From Pomacea canaliculata (lineage: Eukaryota; Mollusca; Gastropoda; Architaenioglossa; Ampullariidae), in NCBI RefSeq assembly GCF_003073045.1, contig NC_037590.1:19867708-19931707 (forward strand): a stretch of 64,000 nt of DNA. The letters are read 5' to 3'. Positions 1 to 12,785 of the stretch are shown in pieces (position 1 is the first letter of the stretch; every line of letters begins with the position of its first letter). The notes beneath the pieces were generated by a model. The model did no database searches. It saw only the letters and a list, made by a program, of their open reading frames with translations, and was not told where the DNA came from. The translations under genes were made by a program, and so were the position numbers.

Positions 1-3000
1 AAAGCTGACGAAAAGCTGCTTCCATCCCATTTTAACTTATTGCCACATGGCCATGGAAAACTATAGGTTATAATCTGCTTCTTTGGGTCCCTCATCTTAA
101 GGATGGCTGATGACACAGAGTTTATGACTGCAGGCAGAGAATGGATGGCAGTGTCATTGTAGAGTGCTGTGTAACTTAAGATGCTGTCAGTCTGGTAGAT
201 AAAAACGAAAACAGAAAGTGCACCAGGCATGTAATAACTCACAAAACTTACAACTACCAAAATCCTGAAATCTAAAACATTGTACATCAAATGCATAACA
301 CTACACTGTTCAAAGATTCCTTCCTAGACTGCAATGTGCTCTTTTCTCTTTCTTCTGTTCAAAGAACTAGTTCAAGAAATAAGTAAGTCAGATTACAATT
401 GGTTAACCAATGTATCTGCAAATCAATCAATATTTGACCATTTCTCTCTGTACTTGGACCTTTCTTCCTCTAAAGAGACTGATGGACAGACAATTAATGT
501 GCTTCCATGCAGTTCTTACCCCTGAATCTGTTGCCAGAATGTTTACCCCGAGGAAATGGGGTGCCACATCAAGAATGTTGACTTTGCCAGACAAAAAGCT
601 GTCCACCATAAAGGTGGAGTTGAGAGTGGTCTCAAAACGTTTGCTGGTTGCATTGTCTAGGAGAAATATATCAGTTCTATTACAAGCAAATTTTGCCTGA
701 AATCTCAATTCTTCAAGAAGTATTGGAATGGCATGGAATCTTGAAAGATTTCATCTGATCACATGAACAAGCAGATCCTGTGCCATGTTAATCCTTTCAT
801 AAGTATCTTAGGTGTAAGGACAAATTCTGTAACATTTTTTTCTTTATTAAAACCAGGCAACAATTTTATGGAACAATCACGAAAAGATTATCATTTGGAA
901 ATGGCAATACCACTCACCAACAGAGTCCAAAAACATATAGTTGTTACTGACAGCTTGAAATCCCCACACATTAGCATACCAAGCAGCTGATATTTGCAGT
1001 GATATGGGATGTGATGTATCACCTTTCTGAGAAATTCTACTCACGGCAATGCCAGCAGCAACAAGACCCACCGGCAAAAGTATCTGAAACAATAATAAAG
1101 CTTTGCTGCGGATGGTCAGGAGAAATCGGATCTTCATCAGAGCCCAAAATGTGAAGTTTGATAAGACCAGAATCTTTCTGCATGTTGGGGGTAATCTTGC
1201 TTGGATCTAGAAGTGTTGAATCCCCATCCACATTAGTAGGTTCCTGTACATCCAACGGCAGCACAGAGCTGTAGAACGATGGATTTTGACTGCCTTCAAT
1301 GGTTTTGTTGTTCTCTTCTGTATCTTCTTCTAACTTCAGGAAGACCTCCTCTAGTGTAGGCATGGAAACACCATAGCTGCTGATTCCAAGAGACTGTGCA
1401 ATGGTTTTGTTATCTTTAGACTCTTCCAGAGACTTGAAGAGCTCTGTTACAGTTTTTAAAAAATCCTTTAGAAATGCAACACTGTTGCGACAAGAAACCA
1501 TAATCTAATAACAAAATGTACATTGTAACATTAAAAGGATAACAAAAATGCTCTGAATATTTTCCAGCTTCACATGATTTGATTTGTAAATTCATCTGAA
1601 TCCCGTGTGAGTTTCTTTACATTATTTTGAAGTTCCAAATTTCACAAACAGTTTAAGACACAAGCTGATGCAAAGTAAGCATCAAAGGTAGCTTCACTGC
1701 CCACATCAGTAGTATAAATGTATCACACTTCCATCATAATTTTTGAGAAAATAAATATTTTTCTCCTTAGTAAGTACTAATTTATTTAGAAAAGAAAATC
1801 TTTTCCTTAACAAAATAAAATGAAGAAAGAAGTTATGTGAAAAAAATACACTCACTAGGAAATTTGCTGACTTCAGAATGAGGAATGATGTAGGCAACCT
1901 CTTTGCCATGTGATCTCTTAAATGTCACCCCACTGACATGAGACTTCAGCATCTGCAGAACTCTCTCTTCATCATAGTCCTGCTCCTTGACCATACTGAA
2001 AAATTAATATTTCACTTTTACTAGTCCTGCTCTTCCCCTCACCAATACCACTATGCGATCACTCTCTTATTTCTATCTCTCTTAAACAAGAAATTTGTTT
2101 AAAATTAGAAAATTCTCTTCAGACAAGGCTGGTAATAGGCCTTCGGTGAATAACAGATTATACCTCTGCCCCAACCCTGACAGACAAATAAATAATAACA
2201 CATTCAACAATAATTTTGTAGTGGACATCTTTTATTTCCCCTTCTATGCTCAGTAGACTTTGGGGTATTCATTAAAAAAAAAAAAATCAACCATTCTCCG
2301 TAGATCTCTGATGGTTTCCCCAGAGTTTAGTGTGTAGTCTGTTTTCTTTTGGCCACAGCTTCCGGTGTGCTTCTTCTTAGACTGAAGAATGTGCTCTAGA
2401 GTTTGTTCCTCAAAGCAACATTCACAGTGGGTAGTGTCCCAGTTTTCAGGTATTTTATCTTTCAGCCTATGGTGGCTGAGATGTATGGTAGACCTAAGAT
2501 GCCAGCTGTACGCTGATTGGTCGGTAACACGGACAGGTATGATTGCTGATTGGGGCGCTGATTTGTTTTGGGTCCCTCCGTGAGGGGGCCGCAAGAGAAA
2601 GAAGGGGCGGCACCATGCCCCAGCATCCCCACCCTCCAGGTGGACACAGTAGAATAGCCAGCACTGCCATATTCTGTATGGCCAGGTACCCATGGCACAT
2701 TAATTATATCCTCCTGAGGGATATAAAAAGGGAGGACGAGAGTTGAGGGGAGAAGAGAAAGAGAAAGCAGCTTGAGAGAAGGATGTGACGAGTCATCGCC
2801 AAGCAGCAGTTCGGCCAACTAACGACAAAATGTGTGCTCGGAGCTATGTTCTGACTGTGTAAAGATAAATCCTTCAGGTGGCCAGCAAGCGGTCACCGTA
2901 ATAAAGAGGTTCCAACAACCTATGGCTACGTGTTCGAGAGTTAATTACAGAGTGAACATGATTGTGACCCCTGTGGTAGGTCACCATGTTACATATGCAG

Positions 3001-6000
3001 ACTAGAGATGATGATCTGGTTTTTCTGGTCCAGTAAGTTGAAATAGTCTTGCAGGTTGTACCCCTAGTTCTTGGCTCTTCAGCTAGATCTCATTTTCTAT
3101 TTCATGAGAATCTTCATTTCTTTGAAGGGTTAGTTGTAGATACTGAGCTCCCAGTTTGGCCAGCTTTTATCCTCTTTTGTTTCCAGCAATGCCAACATTT
3201 GACATCTACTGAAGCACCACATTGTTTGGTGAGGGTGCTGAGATCAGAGGTCAGTAGACCTGCATGCCAGTAACTGGAGAGCAGACAAGCAGTTGGTGAG
3301 GAGCACTATTTTCTGCTTGTTGCAGTCATCTGTAAGTCCTTGGTGGACTACAGTGTTTTACAGGGCATGGAGCTCAGTCCTGTATGTAGCTGGAACTTCA
3401 ATCATGACTTCTGTGAGGTGACTGATGAATGCTCCAATGCGTCCATTCCTGATAGCATTTTCAGGTCATCAAATTTTTGCTTAAAAATGTTACTTTCCTT
3501 GGCTTTTGCTTTGCAAAAAGTTGCTAACTCTTTTAGATCTCTTGATTAAAGGAAAAAAACTACCTTCAAACATTGTTCACCTCTCAAAATTTTTGGTTTC
3601 ATTCTCTACTGGCAACAGAAACTAGAAGCGTAAAACACTCAGCAACACCACAACAAAGCGTTCAGTATCTGATAACTTACTTAGGCTAATACAACACTTT
3701 CCTCTCCCCAATTGCATTTTAACAAATTTTCATCTCTTTACCTCCATCAGAGTTTGTGCTCTGTGGGACTGCTTGTTCACCTAGTGGTGGAAATGGTCAT
3801 GCACTCTGATCTTAAGATCATTACAGGCATTTCATTCAAAGTATCTTCAACTGAAATGATTTCGCTTTGAACTTACTTTCACCTTTCTCTTATAATAAAG
3901 GTATTTTAAAACTCAATTCAGATTATTTAATCACTTCAGACCTGTTATTTAAAAGTGCACTCACTTGAAATGATAGCCTATGCCAAAGTTAGTCTTTAGA
4001 AAAAGAGAAGATCCACAGCACTTCAATTTTCCTTTGCTGATAATTGCTTTCCTGTCTAAAAATGTTATGATTCTGTTAATTAAATTTAATTAAATACAAT
4101 GATGGCCAATGAGTATATATACACATGTATGCATGCATGTGTGCTTATATTTACAATTTATATAAAATAAGTCAACACTTTTAAAAAATAATTTTATTTG
4201 AAATGTACTAAAAAGGGTAAAACAATTTTTTACTTAAGTCTCCTGATTTTCTTTAAGACATATAACTTAAAATATAAAAGTGTGAGGAAGCCCTGGAGTG
4301 GCCCCAGTTCCAAGTGTGCCCCTCACACTTCTAATTTTAGTTATATGTATAAAAATAATCCAGAGACATAAGGGAAAAAATAGTTTACTCTTGTTTAGTG
4401 GATTTCAAGTAAAAGTGTAAAATTTTTTACTTATTTTATTGTAAGTGTTGTAGTCTTTATTTAAACAAAATTTTGTTACCAATTTTTCTCCTTTTACTTT
4501 GTGAATTTATTCTATTCTTATAGGCCAATGTAGGGGAGATGACTATAATTTTACTAGCTCTACAGAAGCAGTTACTTATCTCCCCTAATTCTTCTTTTAA
4601 GTTGTCAAATAAAAATAAAAAAAATGTATTTCACTACTCTACTGCTAGAAATGATTTAATATTGTATTGTCACCAATAATGAGTAACTGATGAAAATTTC
4701 AGATCTCTAGGACAATGAAAAAAAGGATGAAAAATCAACTACAAAATTCCTGGACAAGCATAGTTAAATAAAAGTGGTGTGTAATAAACACATGACACGT
4801 ATAAAGTTGCAACTGTCATTTCAAGATATCACTTCGTAAACGAACCTGCAAGAATATCAGCTTCATCCATAAAATGGGTTGTAAGTAGAATAAGACGGCC
4901 TTGTTTACTGTTTTTCAGTAAAGACCAAAGATGTCGTCTTGAGTATGGGTCCATACCTGCTGTTGGTTCATCCAAGAAGATTATCTGACAGCAACATGAA
5001 ACAAAAAGTAGCATCAGTTTTCCATACCTCAGCAACTCAGAGTACGCTTGCTTTATAACGATCATTACAGGTCTGTACTTATATCTGAAACCTTATATGT
5101 AAGTACTTCATGTAACTAGATTGTCCTACTAAAATGGCTTAATTTTTACCACAGTTGCATTAAAGGAATAGCTGACAATATTTATCATACCTCTGGCCAT
5201 TAAGCAGAAGTATGTAAACTACACAACTGATTCATGATTTATGTAAATGTAACCAACACGTCAGTCCCTGATGGCTATATAGGCATGGGCTAGTCGTTTA
5301 AGAACATAACAAAGATAAAAAAAAAAACAAACTGTAAATTTTATTCAGTCTCACTCGGTGGCTGGCCGGCCGCATCTCCACGCTCACTTCCAAAATCAAA
5401 AAGCACCCATCAACCTTAAAGCTAGGCTACTTATATTTATTCTATCTTTCGTTAAACATTCCAGAAACATCCACCCCCTTTTCCTATGGTCTCGTCACAA
5501 CCTTTCTCAGTCCCGTGGTCATCCCCACCAACCCCCCTGTCTGGTCATGGTCTCCCCAGGTGGCTCAGGCAACTTTGTAACTTCGGGTGTAACAGTAAGT
5601 CCAGTCGCCAGTAGCTGCGGTCGGGCAGTTCAAGGCTGGCTATTATGTACACAGCCAGCGTGAGAAAGGGATAGGAGCTGTTTGATGCCTATCCTCTACA
5701 AAGAAAGACATAACTCAGTACACTACTAGAGTGCTACACTAATCAAATCCCTCTGGTGCCCTCTGCTCCACTGGGGGCGATTAGGAACAAGAAGAAGAAG
5801 TCAAATCCCTAAAGCTAAGATACTAATATCTTAGTACCCTTTAATGTTTACAACAGTACTAAAACTGAAAAGTGAAATTTCTTATAGAAAACAGGTGAGA
5901 TAAATATGTTTTGCCTTGGGATCACCGATCAAAGCCATTGCAACAGAAAGTTTCCGCTTCTGTCCACCACTCAGCTTGGAGGCAAATACTTCTGCCTGGT

Positions 6001-9000
6001 CCATGAGATTGACACTGTTCAATGCCCAATCCACCTAAAAAGAAGAAAGAAAAGGTCCTTAGTAGGAGATTGGGATCAACTGCCAGTGTGCAGTTGATCC
6101 CAATCTTCATCATTGGCTGCAGATGGGGTTGAAGAATACATAAATATCTTCAATGCACATATTTTGTTTCAGGTACCAACACTGGCCAGTGACATTTCTT
6201 GAAATTACTTTTTAAAAGCTATTTATAAGATCCTTAAATTATTGCTTAATGTCCAAATACATTCATCCTGAAAATATCTTCTTTATCAGAAAACCATTCT
6301 AGCCTTGTTACACAAAAATGATTTGCACAGATGCACATGTGTATGTGTGTGTGCACGTGCACATGTGTGTGTATATATATATATGTGTGTGTGTCTATTT
6401 CACAGTCTTACATTAGCAGTTATTTGACCAACAGGCACTCCCTTAATTCCAGCAAACAGGATGAGATGTTCACGACATGTGAGTTCATCATACAAAATAT
6501 TGTGCTGAGGGCAGATCCCACACATTGACCGAATCTCCTCCATATCACCACTTGAAGAGATATCCTGTCAATTATAATAATAAAAATATTGCAGGAACCA
6601 GACCACTTTCTGTTATCTATTTTCCTCCTTTTTCACAAATACACTCTCTGAGAGAGAGACACACACAAACAGATAATACTCTATTACAATCAAACTTCTA
6701 TTTTCCATGAAGTAACTATCAATTTACACCAATTTTTTAAAAACTGACTACTGACTTTTAGTCTGCAAGTAAATTGCTAATCTGACCAATCATCAAATAC
6801 AGACCAGTCCCTTTATCAGGGCTGTTCCTGAAGAAGGCGGCATCAAGCCTGTAAGCATATTTATCAGCGTTGTCTTTCCTGCACCATTATGTCCCAGCAA
6901 AGCTGTGATGTGGCCTTCATACAGATCCAAAGAAAGTTCTACAACACAAAGCAAGTTTTATTGGCAAGATAATTCAATCCCAGACAAAATAAATATTATG
7001 AAGAAGGGCCTGTTAATATTTATAAAAGTTATCTTATGGTATTGATTTAATGAGCTTTTATAGTCACTCAAAGATAATGCTTCTTCTTTTTGTCATTGAA
7101 GTGTACCTTTAACTGCAGTGACTGTCTCCTTGGATTTAAACTCCTTGGTTATATTAATGATTCTGCAAAGTAAAAGAAAAAAGCAAATAGTTACACTATA
7201 TATCACCACAAATGATGTAAACAATAAACAATCATAAGAAAATGTGTGACTCTTAAAGCATGGTTGCATTTGACAGCATTGATCAGAATTTCAAACTTAA
7301 TGACTGAAATAGATTCAGTGCATCTCACCTCAATGCTCTTTTATTGTGCATGTCATGTGTCACTGGTTCTATATCTGGACCTGACACAATATCCTCATTG
7401 TCATCATGTGCCCCACTTCTCACAAGCTGAGTTCTTTCACCAAGACTGCTCTTCTGAGGAAACCAGTAGGAGCACTGCAGAAAATACCAGGGCTTGTACC
7501 GCACACCATACTCACCTGTTTTGAAAAAAGCAATGTATAACTACCTTTAAAAGATACTGACAGGTTTACTTTGTTTTCAATGAAACTGCCACATATACTT
7601 TCTACTGTAGATTTCTTAGTCAAACTTTGTTATAAATGCCTTGTCTGAAGCAGCTAAAAATGACTTCTGGAAATGAGATACCAAAATAGACATCACTGTC
7701 TTGTACAATTCAGTGCCAGGTTTAGACTACAATAATGCATTATTATCAGGACAATAGGGAGGTTTCAGATGGATCAATAAAATTGTAAGAATTAACAAGT
7801 TCACAATAAATTAACTCAATAAAATAGTAAAATAATCACCCACCAGGAATGACATGGTCTAGATATATGGCAAGCAGAAAGTACAGTATAATATCCACAA
7901 CCAGCATAATCAGAGGGGCTTGCAAAGGAAAATCTCCAAGTGATATTGTGTCAAAGTTCATGCCACCTTTTGCGATGTCCAAGAAGATTCCCTGAGAAAA
8001 CAGGATCATGAACCCAACAAATGAAAATACAAATTTTGCATTTATCATTATTGTTAATGTGTCATGGGTACCCAGCCATACAGGACATAAAAAGTGGGAA
8101 AATAAATGCTTATTACAGCATTTTTACATTACCTGATCCATTGCTAGAGCCAATGCAATGGGTGACAGCAGACACATGACCCACTGGGCACTTGGTGGAA
8201 CAGCATATTGATACCCATTAGGCGTGGTTGTGCGAGTCTGACTTACAGCCAGGTATAATAATGATATGACAATTGTAGAGAAGCTTGCAATGCTGCCTGC
8301 AAATGAAAATTAGATAATAACAAATGTAAATATTGAGATCATACTTCAAACTTAAAAGGAAATTGTAAATAACTCACAAGGTTACTTGGTGTTGCCAGTA
8401 GTCACAAATTAAATTATCACAGGACTAATCTCAAGTGAACTCTTCCAACTGTGAGTTTATTGTGAATACATTCAGTTCAGTGGTTGATATCTATAGCAAC
8501 AGTGTAGCAAAACAGCAAAAGGCTCATTCAAAGAAAGGACAGTTGTGATTATTATTATTATTATCACTGCTACTGATTCAGTATCACTCTCTCAGTATCT
8601 TACGAAATGATATTGATGTCAGACTACCAAAACTGTTTTAAAAAAGTCACTAATTTGCTCATTCCAGTCTTTAGTGTTGCTGCTGCCTACTGGGCATATA
8701 TCTCCTCCCAATCTTTCTCATAATGAAATACATCAGTGCCAGTGATGCCAAAATCTTTTGAAAAGACATCTTAGAATAGGTAAAATAGCATTAAAATAAA
8801 GATATTACCAAATCATCTTCCCACAGACAAATAACATCTTACAACAAATTTTGTTAAAGATTGGTCAAACAACATGGATTTGAGCAGCATTCAATTAAAC
8901 AAATACATACACACTATGTATCATTTATAAAACCTTCCTAGGTCTTGTCTAGTGGCTGCAACATTCTAGCCTAGTAGAAGCAAGTAAGAAGTAAACAGAA

Positions 9001-12000
9001 GATTTCTCAATGTAAGAACTGATGCTATAAATTTCCTACCTGCAGTCCGGGCTTTGCTGAAAAATGGTGTGAGAAGGAAGGCAAGGGCAATGATGGAAAG
9101 GCCATACAACATTAGCATGACGAAAAGCAGGAAAATATTGCTATGTTGAAAAAATTTGCCAACTGATGCTAGAATAACCACCAGAACAGTTACCAATAAA
9201 ATAATCAGGAAATATACAGCAGACCATGACAACCTGCAAATGTAACAAAAAGAAAAAGAATGATACCAAAGTATGTGTCAATAAAAAAAGATTTAACAGT
9301 ATTATTTTACATACACATGAATGAGCATGCACACACAGACATGTGCATGCATATGTAGTGTATGCTTCTTTTCACTGAATAATTTCATGTGTCTGGTCTG
9401 TAAATGTGTATGTAAGTCTGTGTGTGTGTTTATAAAGCTGCAATAGGGGAACAAATATACTGCATTCACTACCACAACTATAATATCTTCATCTTTAATG
9501 GGCATGGGAATGTTTTATGCAATTTATGCCAGCAGAATACTTTCTCCTATACACATACATGTAGAATGAACACAAAATACTAACATACCAAAACACAGAG
9601 TTCCGTAGACCCATCATAAACATGCCCTCACGTATTTTTTTCTCTTTTTCAGCCACTAAGTTGATAGTAAGGAAGTTTATAAAGAATGAATATGCCATCA
9701 CAAAGTAGATGGATGCGACTGTCTGCAGGTATGTGAGATCTGGAGTGTATTTATTTTTAGGCATCAACTGGACATTCACATCCATGAAAGGTACTGTTAT
9801 ATTCTCATTCTGAAATGAAACAAGCAATGACAATCACTCTCTTCTCTTTCTTAAAATCCTATTTTGCTGATGAAACACACATTGAGCTAAGACTACTTTG
9901 CATTTGGACATTGGGCTACCAACCCTGACTTAAAGATTTCAGTACTTGTACCATCAGTAATACTTTTTAGTAAGGTAGACCATGTTTTCTTCTACAAGCA
10001 ACTTTTCTGATAATTTTTGCAAGGAATTAATTCTTCGACTATTTCCCATGCAGTCCACTTTCTCTTCCTCATTCTTCAATATTCTATAATGCAAATATTA
10101 AGATTCCAGGTCAAATTTGTCACTTGCACAGATGTTTTGGGCTTCTAGGTATTTATCTCAAGCATTGATTTCTGTTGTAACATCTCCGATACCTATACAT
10201 TGGATAATCTTTGACAGTATACTTTGTACTTGTATGCCTTTTCTCAAATTTTTTTAATCAAGTTTATTCATTTCATGTGGTTTATAAAGACTACAACAGC
10301 CATGCAGAATACTGATAATGGAGATCGTTGCTTGCTTATCTTTCTGTGAGGGCATACACCTTTGGATATAACATATATTAGTGTGCATGTATATGTTTGG
10401 ATAAAATCCATGAAGACTGGGGAGGAGGGAACAATCCAAATTTAGTTTTAAAAAATAAACTTTGGGGAATAGTTGGCTGACATGTCAGACTGATCTCATA
10501 ATAGTAAATAAACATTCAAATCGTTGCGAACTATCCTATTGTTAACAGAGATTCTAACCCATCACCCTGTTTCAGTCATTTTCTCAGGTGCACACATCAA
10601 ACTGTATAAATAATCTAAAGTTCAACATCTGCAGATTGAACAAACTACAGAAGACTGCATTTTCACTCTAGAATGCAAGTTCATTTTCCTAAAATAATAT
10701 ATTTACATATTTACTTTACTTGGCAGCATAGCTCTGCTGGAAATTAATCCATTGCGCCTACACGAAAACAATGAAAACACTACAAAATATCAGTTTTGAT
10801 GACCTTAGCTGTTGGAAATAGATTGTGAAATAGCAGGCGCAAATGTGTACACCTATTATTCTGCTTTTATGGTTGCTTATTTTTACTGTCTTAAAGAAAA
10901 AAAAGATTTTTGCTGCCTTTCACTGGTCATTAAAATTAGGTTTCTCCATTAGATCACATAAAAGTCTGGGAAAAAGCTGTGCTTAAGGACAAGGAAATAT
11001 TAATCTCACCTGCATGAGTGCCCAGTCAATTATAGTCTGTAGGTAGACAAAGCCATTCTGAAGGTACATATTTACCAAACAGTCCCCAGTTCCACTACCT
11101 TGTTTGTTGTCATCTCCCCTACAACCACCTGAAAAAAAAGAGAAGCAAAGTACTACTTAAAAAAAGGAAATTCTCTCTTACAAATCTTGAATTTACATCT
11201 TACAATAAGTCAATATATGTATATACTTCTCATCTGAACATGCAGACACAAGGTTTTAAATTACAATATATCAATTAGTTAACTGCATGGAATATCCCTT
11301 ACCTTGATCCAGTGCTTGTCGGAAAATGGTTCCTGTGTCTGGGGACGATTCACATGACATTCTAATAGCATAACTCAAGACACTGCTTCCATTTCCTTCC
11401 GAAGGTAAATAGCTAAATATTATTCCTGCTGCTACATTATCTCTATCCTGCTCATAGGCCTCCTCGGCTAATTCCTTGGTTGGGTAGATAGTGTAATTAA
11501 TGTTTTGAAGTTTTCCCGATATGATCCTCATTACTGGTTTGACATCAATGTGCGATGGTGCAACAACAAGAAGCTGTTTATTGTACGGGCTAATCATGGA
11601 GATGTTGTTCAAAGAATTTACGGGGAACTGAACAGCTGGTTTTGTTTCTGGTTTTACCAGTGCCTTGATCATGATCAAAATGGATAAGTAAAAAACTGGA
11701 AAGAACACCTCCTGCAAAAGTTTAAAAAAATCAGTCCCTTAAAGTCTGAAATATCAAATGAGAATCACCTTACTGTAATTTGATTTTAAACAGACTCTAA
11801 AGAAATTGCAATATGGCAGGTATAAAAAATTCTTCTATAATTAAGAACTGCATCTGCTCTGCAGATTTTTGGAGTATTCACATGATTTAACAGAACTGAA
11901 GCACTCAATAACCAGATAAGCTCATATTGTGCTATACTTTGTGAGCATCTATAATAAAGCACAGGAACAGGGCATTAAATCTATGCTAAAACCAAGAAGT

Positions 12001-12417
12001 TCTTATTCCTTTTATGCTGCCTGCTTTCAATCTGTTAGACAACCCCTTGTCCAGGTGCCTTTAATATTTTTAACCCATAGAGCATAGCTGGTCAGATATA
12101 AGATATTGAAAAGTAAATTTTAGTATTTCCTTGCAACCAATAGCTAGATAGCCCAACTCAAAATACTTTAATAGGCATTGGCTGCTACTTACATCTTGAG
12201 CAATTATTTTAAAAATTGGGCATTTCTTGTACTATTTTTGATGAACATTGGCCCTAGGAAAAAAAATATTTGTTGAAATGATAACTTAAGTGCCATATGC
12301 ACATATTTGATGTTCTGGTATAATGATTACCTGCCAGAGCTGTTTCTTGTTCCGGCGCTTGAGGAGATAATTGCGCCACAACAGGGCTCGCATCTGAGAC
12401 ACAAATGTGGCCTTCAT
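1..12417 (-). CDS. ABCA5: ABCA5-like ABC transporter, 3' part beyond window
   Basis: Full-size ABC subfamily A transporter; family members move lipids or sterols across endosomal/lysosomal or plasma membranes. Coding exons in transcript order: 12417-12331, 11711-11303, 11128-11010, 9809-9589, 9233-9040, 8296-8133, 7991-7844, 7515-7329, 7162-7107, 6938-6805, 6564-6412, 6034-5915, 4984-4842, 4051-3965, 1995-1856, 1443-918, 710-520, 191-1. All phases agree except one frame break in the 1443-918 exon. Visible features: N-terminal membrane anchor; large extracellular loop; a membrane domain with the ABCA5-type [19 protein letters not shown] stretch; Walker [10 protein letters not shown] (6938-6805); Q-loop CPQHN; signature [10 protein letters not shown] (6034-5915); Walker [14 protein letters not shown] and switch THFMDEAD (4984-4842); [17 protein letters not shown] at the NBD1 end; and the start of TMD2 ([14 protein letters not shown] at 191-1). 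About 1,089 residues are in the window; the rest of TMD2 and NBD2 lie off the left edge. The start [18 protein letters not shown] aligns with the family N-terminus. The intron after 5915 uses a GC donor. Confidence 0.9.
2250..2560 (-). mobile_element. Degenerate non-LTR retrotransposon 3' fragment (RT C-terminal tail)
   Basis: The minus-strand reading frame contains [18 protein letters not shown], then [15 protein letters not shown], then [11 protein letters not shown]. This order (histidine-rich repeat, CxCC, E-T-x-E-H-x-L-Q, then a D-L-R-x-x-x-x-F end) is typical of the C-terminal tail of animal non-LTR retrotransposon polyproteins. It lies inside an intron of the ABCA5-like gene, in the same orientation. 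Only the tail survives, so it is a dead fragment. Clade not determined. Confidence 0.45.
2540..2960 (+). mobile_element. Possible solo LTR or promoter-bearing repeat
   Basis: GC-richer than its AT-rich surroundings. It contains a TATA-like TATAAAAAG at about 2721, a purine-rich GAGAAGAGAAAGAGAAAG stretch, and an AATAAA at about 2900 shortly before a region that ends in CA. This order resembles U3-R-U5 of an LTR. No internal gag/pol and no clear target-site duplication were seen, so the boundaries are approximate and the class is a guess. Confidence 0.28.
4160..4440. repeat. Long imperfect palindrome (MITE-like foldback)
   Basis: Two arms of about 135 bp are imperfect reverse complements around a centre near 4303. 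Matching pieces include CATATAACTTAAAA against CATATAACTAAAA, AAGTGTGAGG against its complement, TTGAAAT...ACTAAA, and AAAATAAG at the outer ends. It lies between two exons of the ABCA5-like gene. No coding capacity. Most likely a foldback MITE or a long hairpin in the pre-mRNA. Confidence 0.6.
4531..4588. repeat. Short palindromic interspersed element
   Basis: Begins TAGGGGAGATGACTA and ends TAGTTACTTATCTCCCCTA-like. The first and last ten bases are exact inverted complements (TAGGGGAGAT / ATCTCCCCTA). Non-coding, in an ABCA5 intron just downstream of the 281 bp palindrome. Confidence 0.45.
5345..5806 (-). repeat. Unclassified interspersed repeat in ABCA5 intron
   Basis: The stretch is GC-richer than the flanking intron. 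Read on the minus strand it starts near a CTTCTTCTTG run, contains CCCCCAGTGGAGCAGAGGGC, and ends GACTGAATAAAATTTACAG next to a homopolymer. The polyadenylation-like AATAAA near the end suggests a retroelement or LTR remnant. No protein domain was recognised and the boundaries are uncertain. Confidence 0.25.
6331..6395. repeat. Simple repeat (TG)n/(TA)n
   Basis: Alternating purine-pyrimidine run (GTGTATGTGTGTG, then TATATATATA, then TGTGTGTGTG) just downstream of the donor of the 6564-6412 exon of the ABCA5-like gene. Low-complexity microsatellite with Z-DNA-like base order; no other function visible. Confidence 0.7.
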
Positions 12418-12500
12418 CTTACACTGCAGTGGTTGATTCACTTCAAGAAATGTCACTCGAAAGCCTCCTTTTTCGAAAAGATGAAATAATGCGCTATTAC
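12331..12500 (-). other. ABCA5: First coding exon of ABCA5-like gene with short 5' leader
   Basis: On the minus strand the exon ends CTCTGGCAG|gtaatc (12331). A possible acceptor (tgtgtcag) precedes position 12500, so the 83 bases between 12500 and the ATG at 12417 may be 5'UTR joined to an upstream non-coding exon that I could not locate. The frame stays open from the ATG back to the candidate acceptor, so a slightly longer N-terminus cannot be excluded. The chosen ATG gives the family's usual spacing to the first membrane segment. Confidence 0.5.
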
Positions 12501-12597
12501 TGACACAAGATATCTTTTGGAGATACAGCTAGGAGATAGTGGGTCTCATAACCTATGAGCCATTATGACAGCAAACAGTAAATGGCTTGCCATATCT

Positions 12598-12785
12598 ACA
12601 GCATGTTATGTGGAAGGCAGAGCCCAATCCTCTCCTTGTGCATCACTTTACCTCCCCGGACATATATCTGTTGAGTGGGTAAGGGAAAGTTTCTGACTTG
12701 AAGACTCAGGTAAGCATTGAAATAATTACCTTTTGCTGCCAAGCTTAGCGCACTAACCACCAGACTGTGGCATCTCTCCCATGTG
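12598..12785 (-). mobile_element. tRNA-derived SINE remnant
   Basis: On the minus strand the sequence opens with GCCACAGTCTGGTGGTTAGTGCGCTAAG, which resembles a tRNA 5' half with an A-box-like TGGTGGTTAGTGCG. It runs on to a GATTGGGCTCTGCCTTCC tail that resembles the other SINE copies in this window. The B-box is degenerate. Lies upstream of the first ABCA5-like coding exon. Confidence 0.35.

Noticed and set aside
2041..2060. Minus-strand GATCGCATAGTGGTATTGG reading DRIVVL, like the ABC transporter segment after the switch histidine
   Set aside because: No acceptor in the right phase and no downstream continuation. The true exon ([20 protein letters not shown]) was found at 3965-4051 with matching phases.
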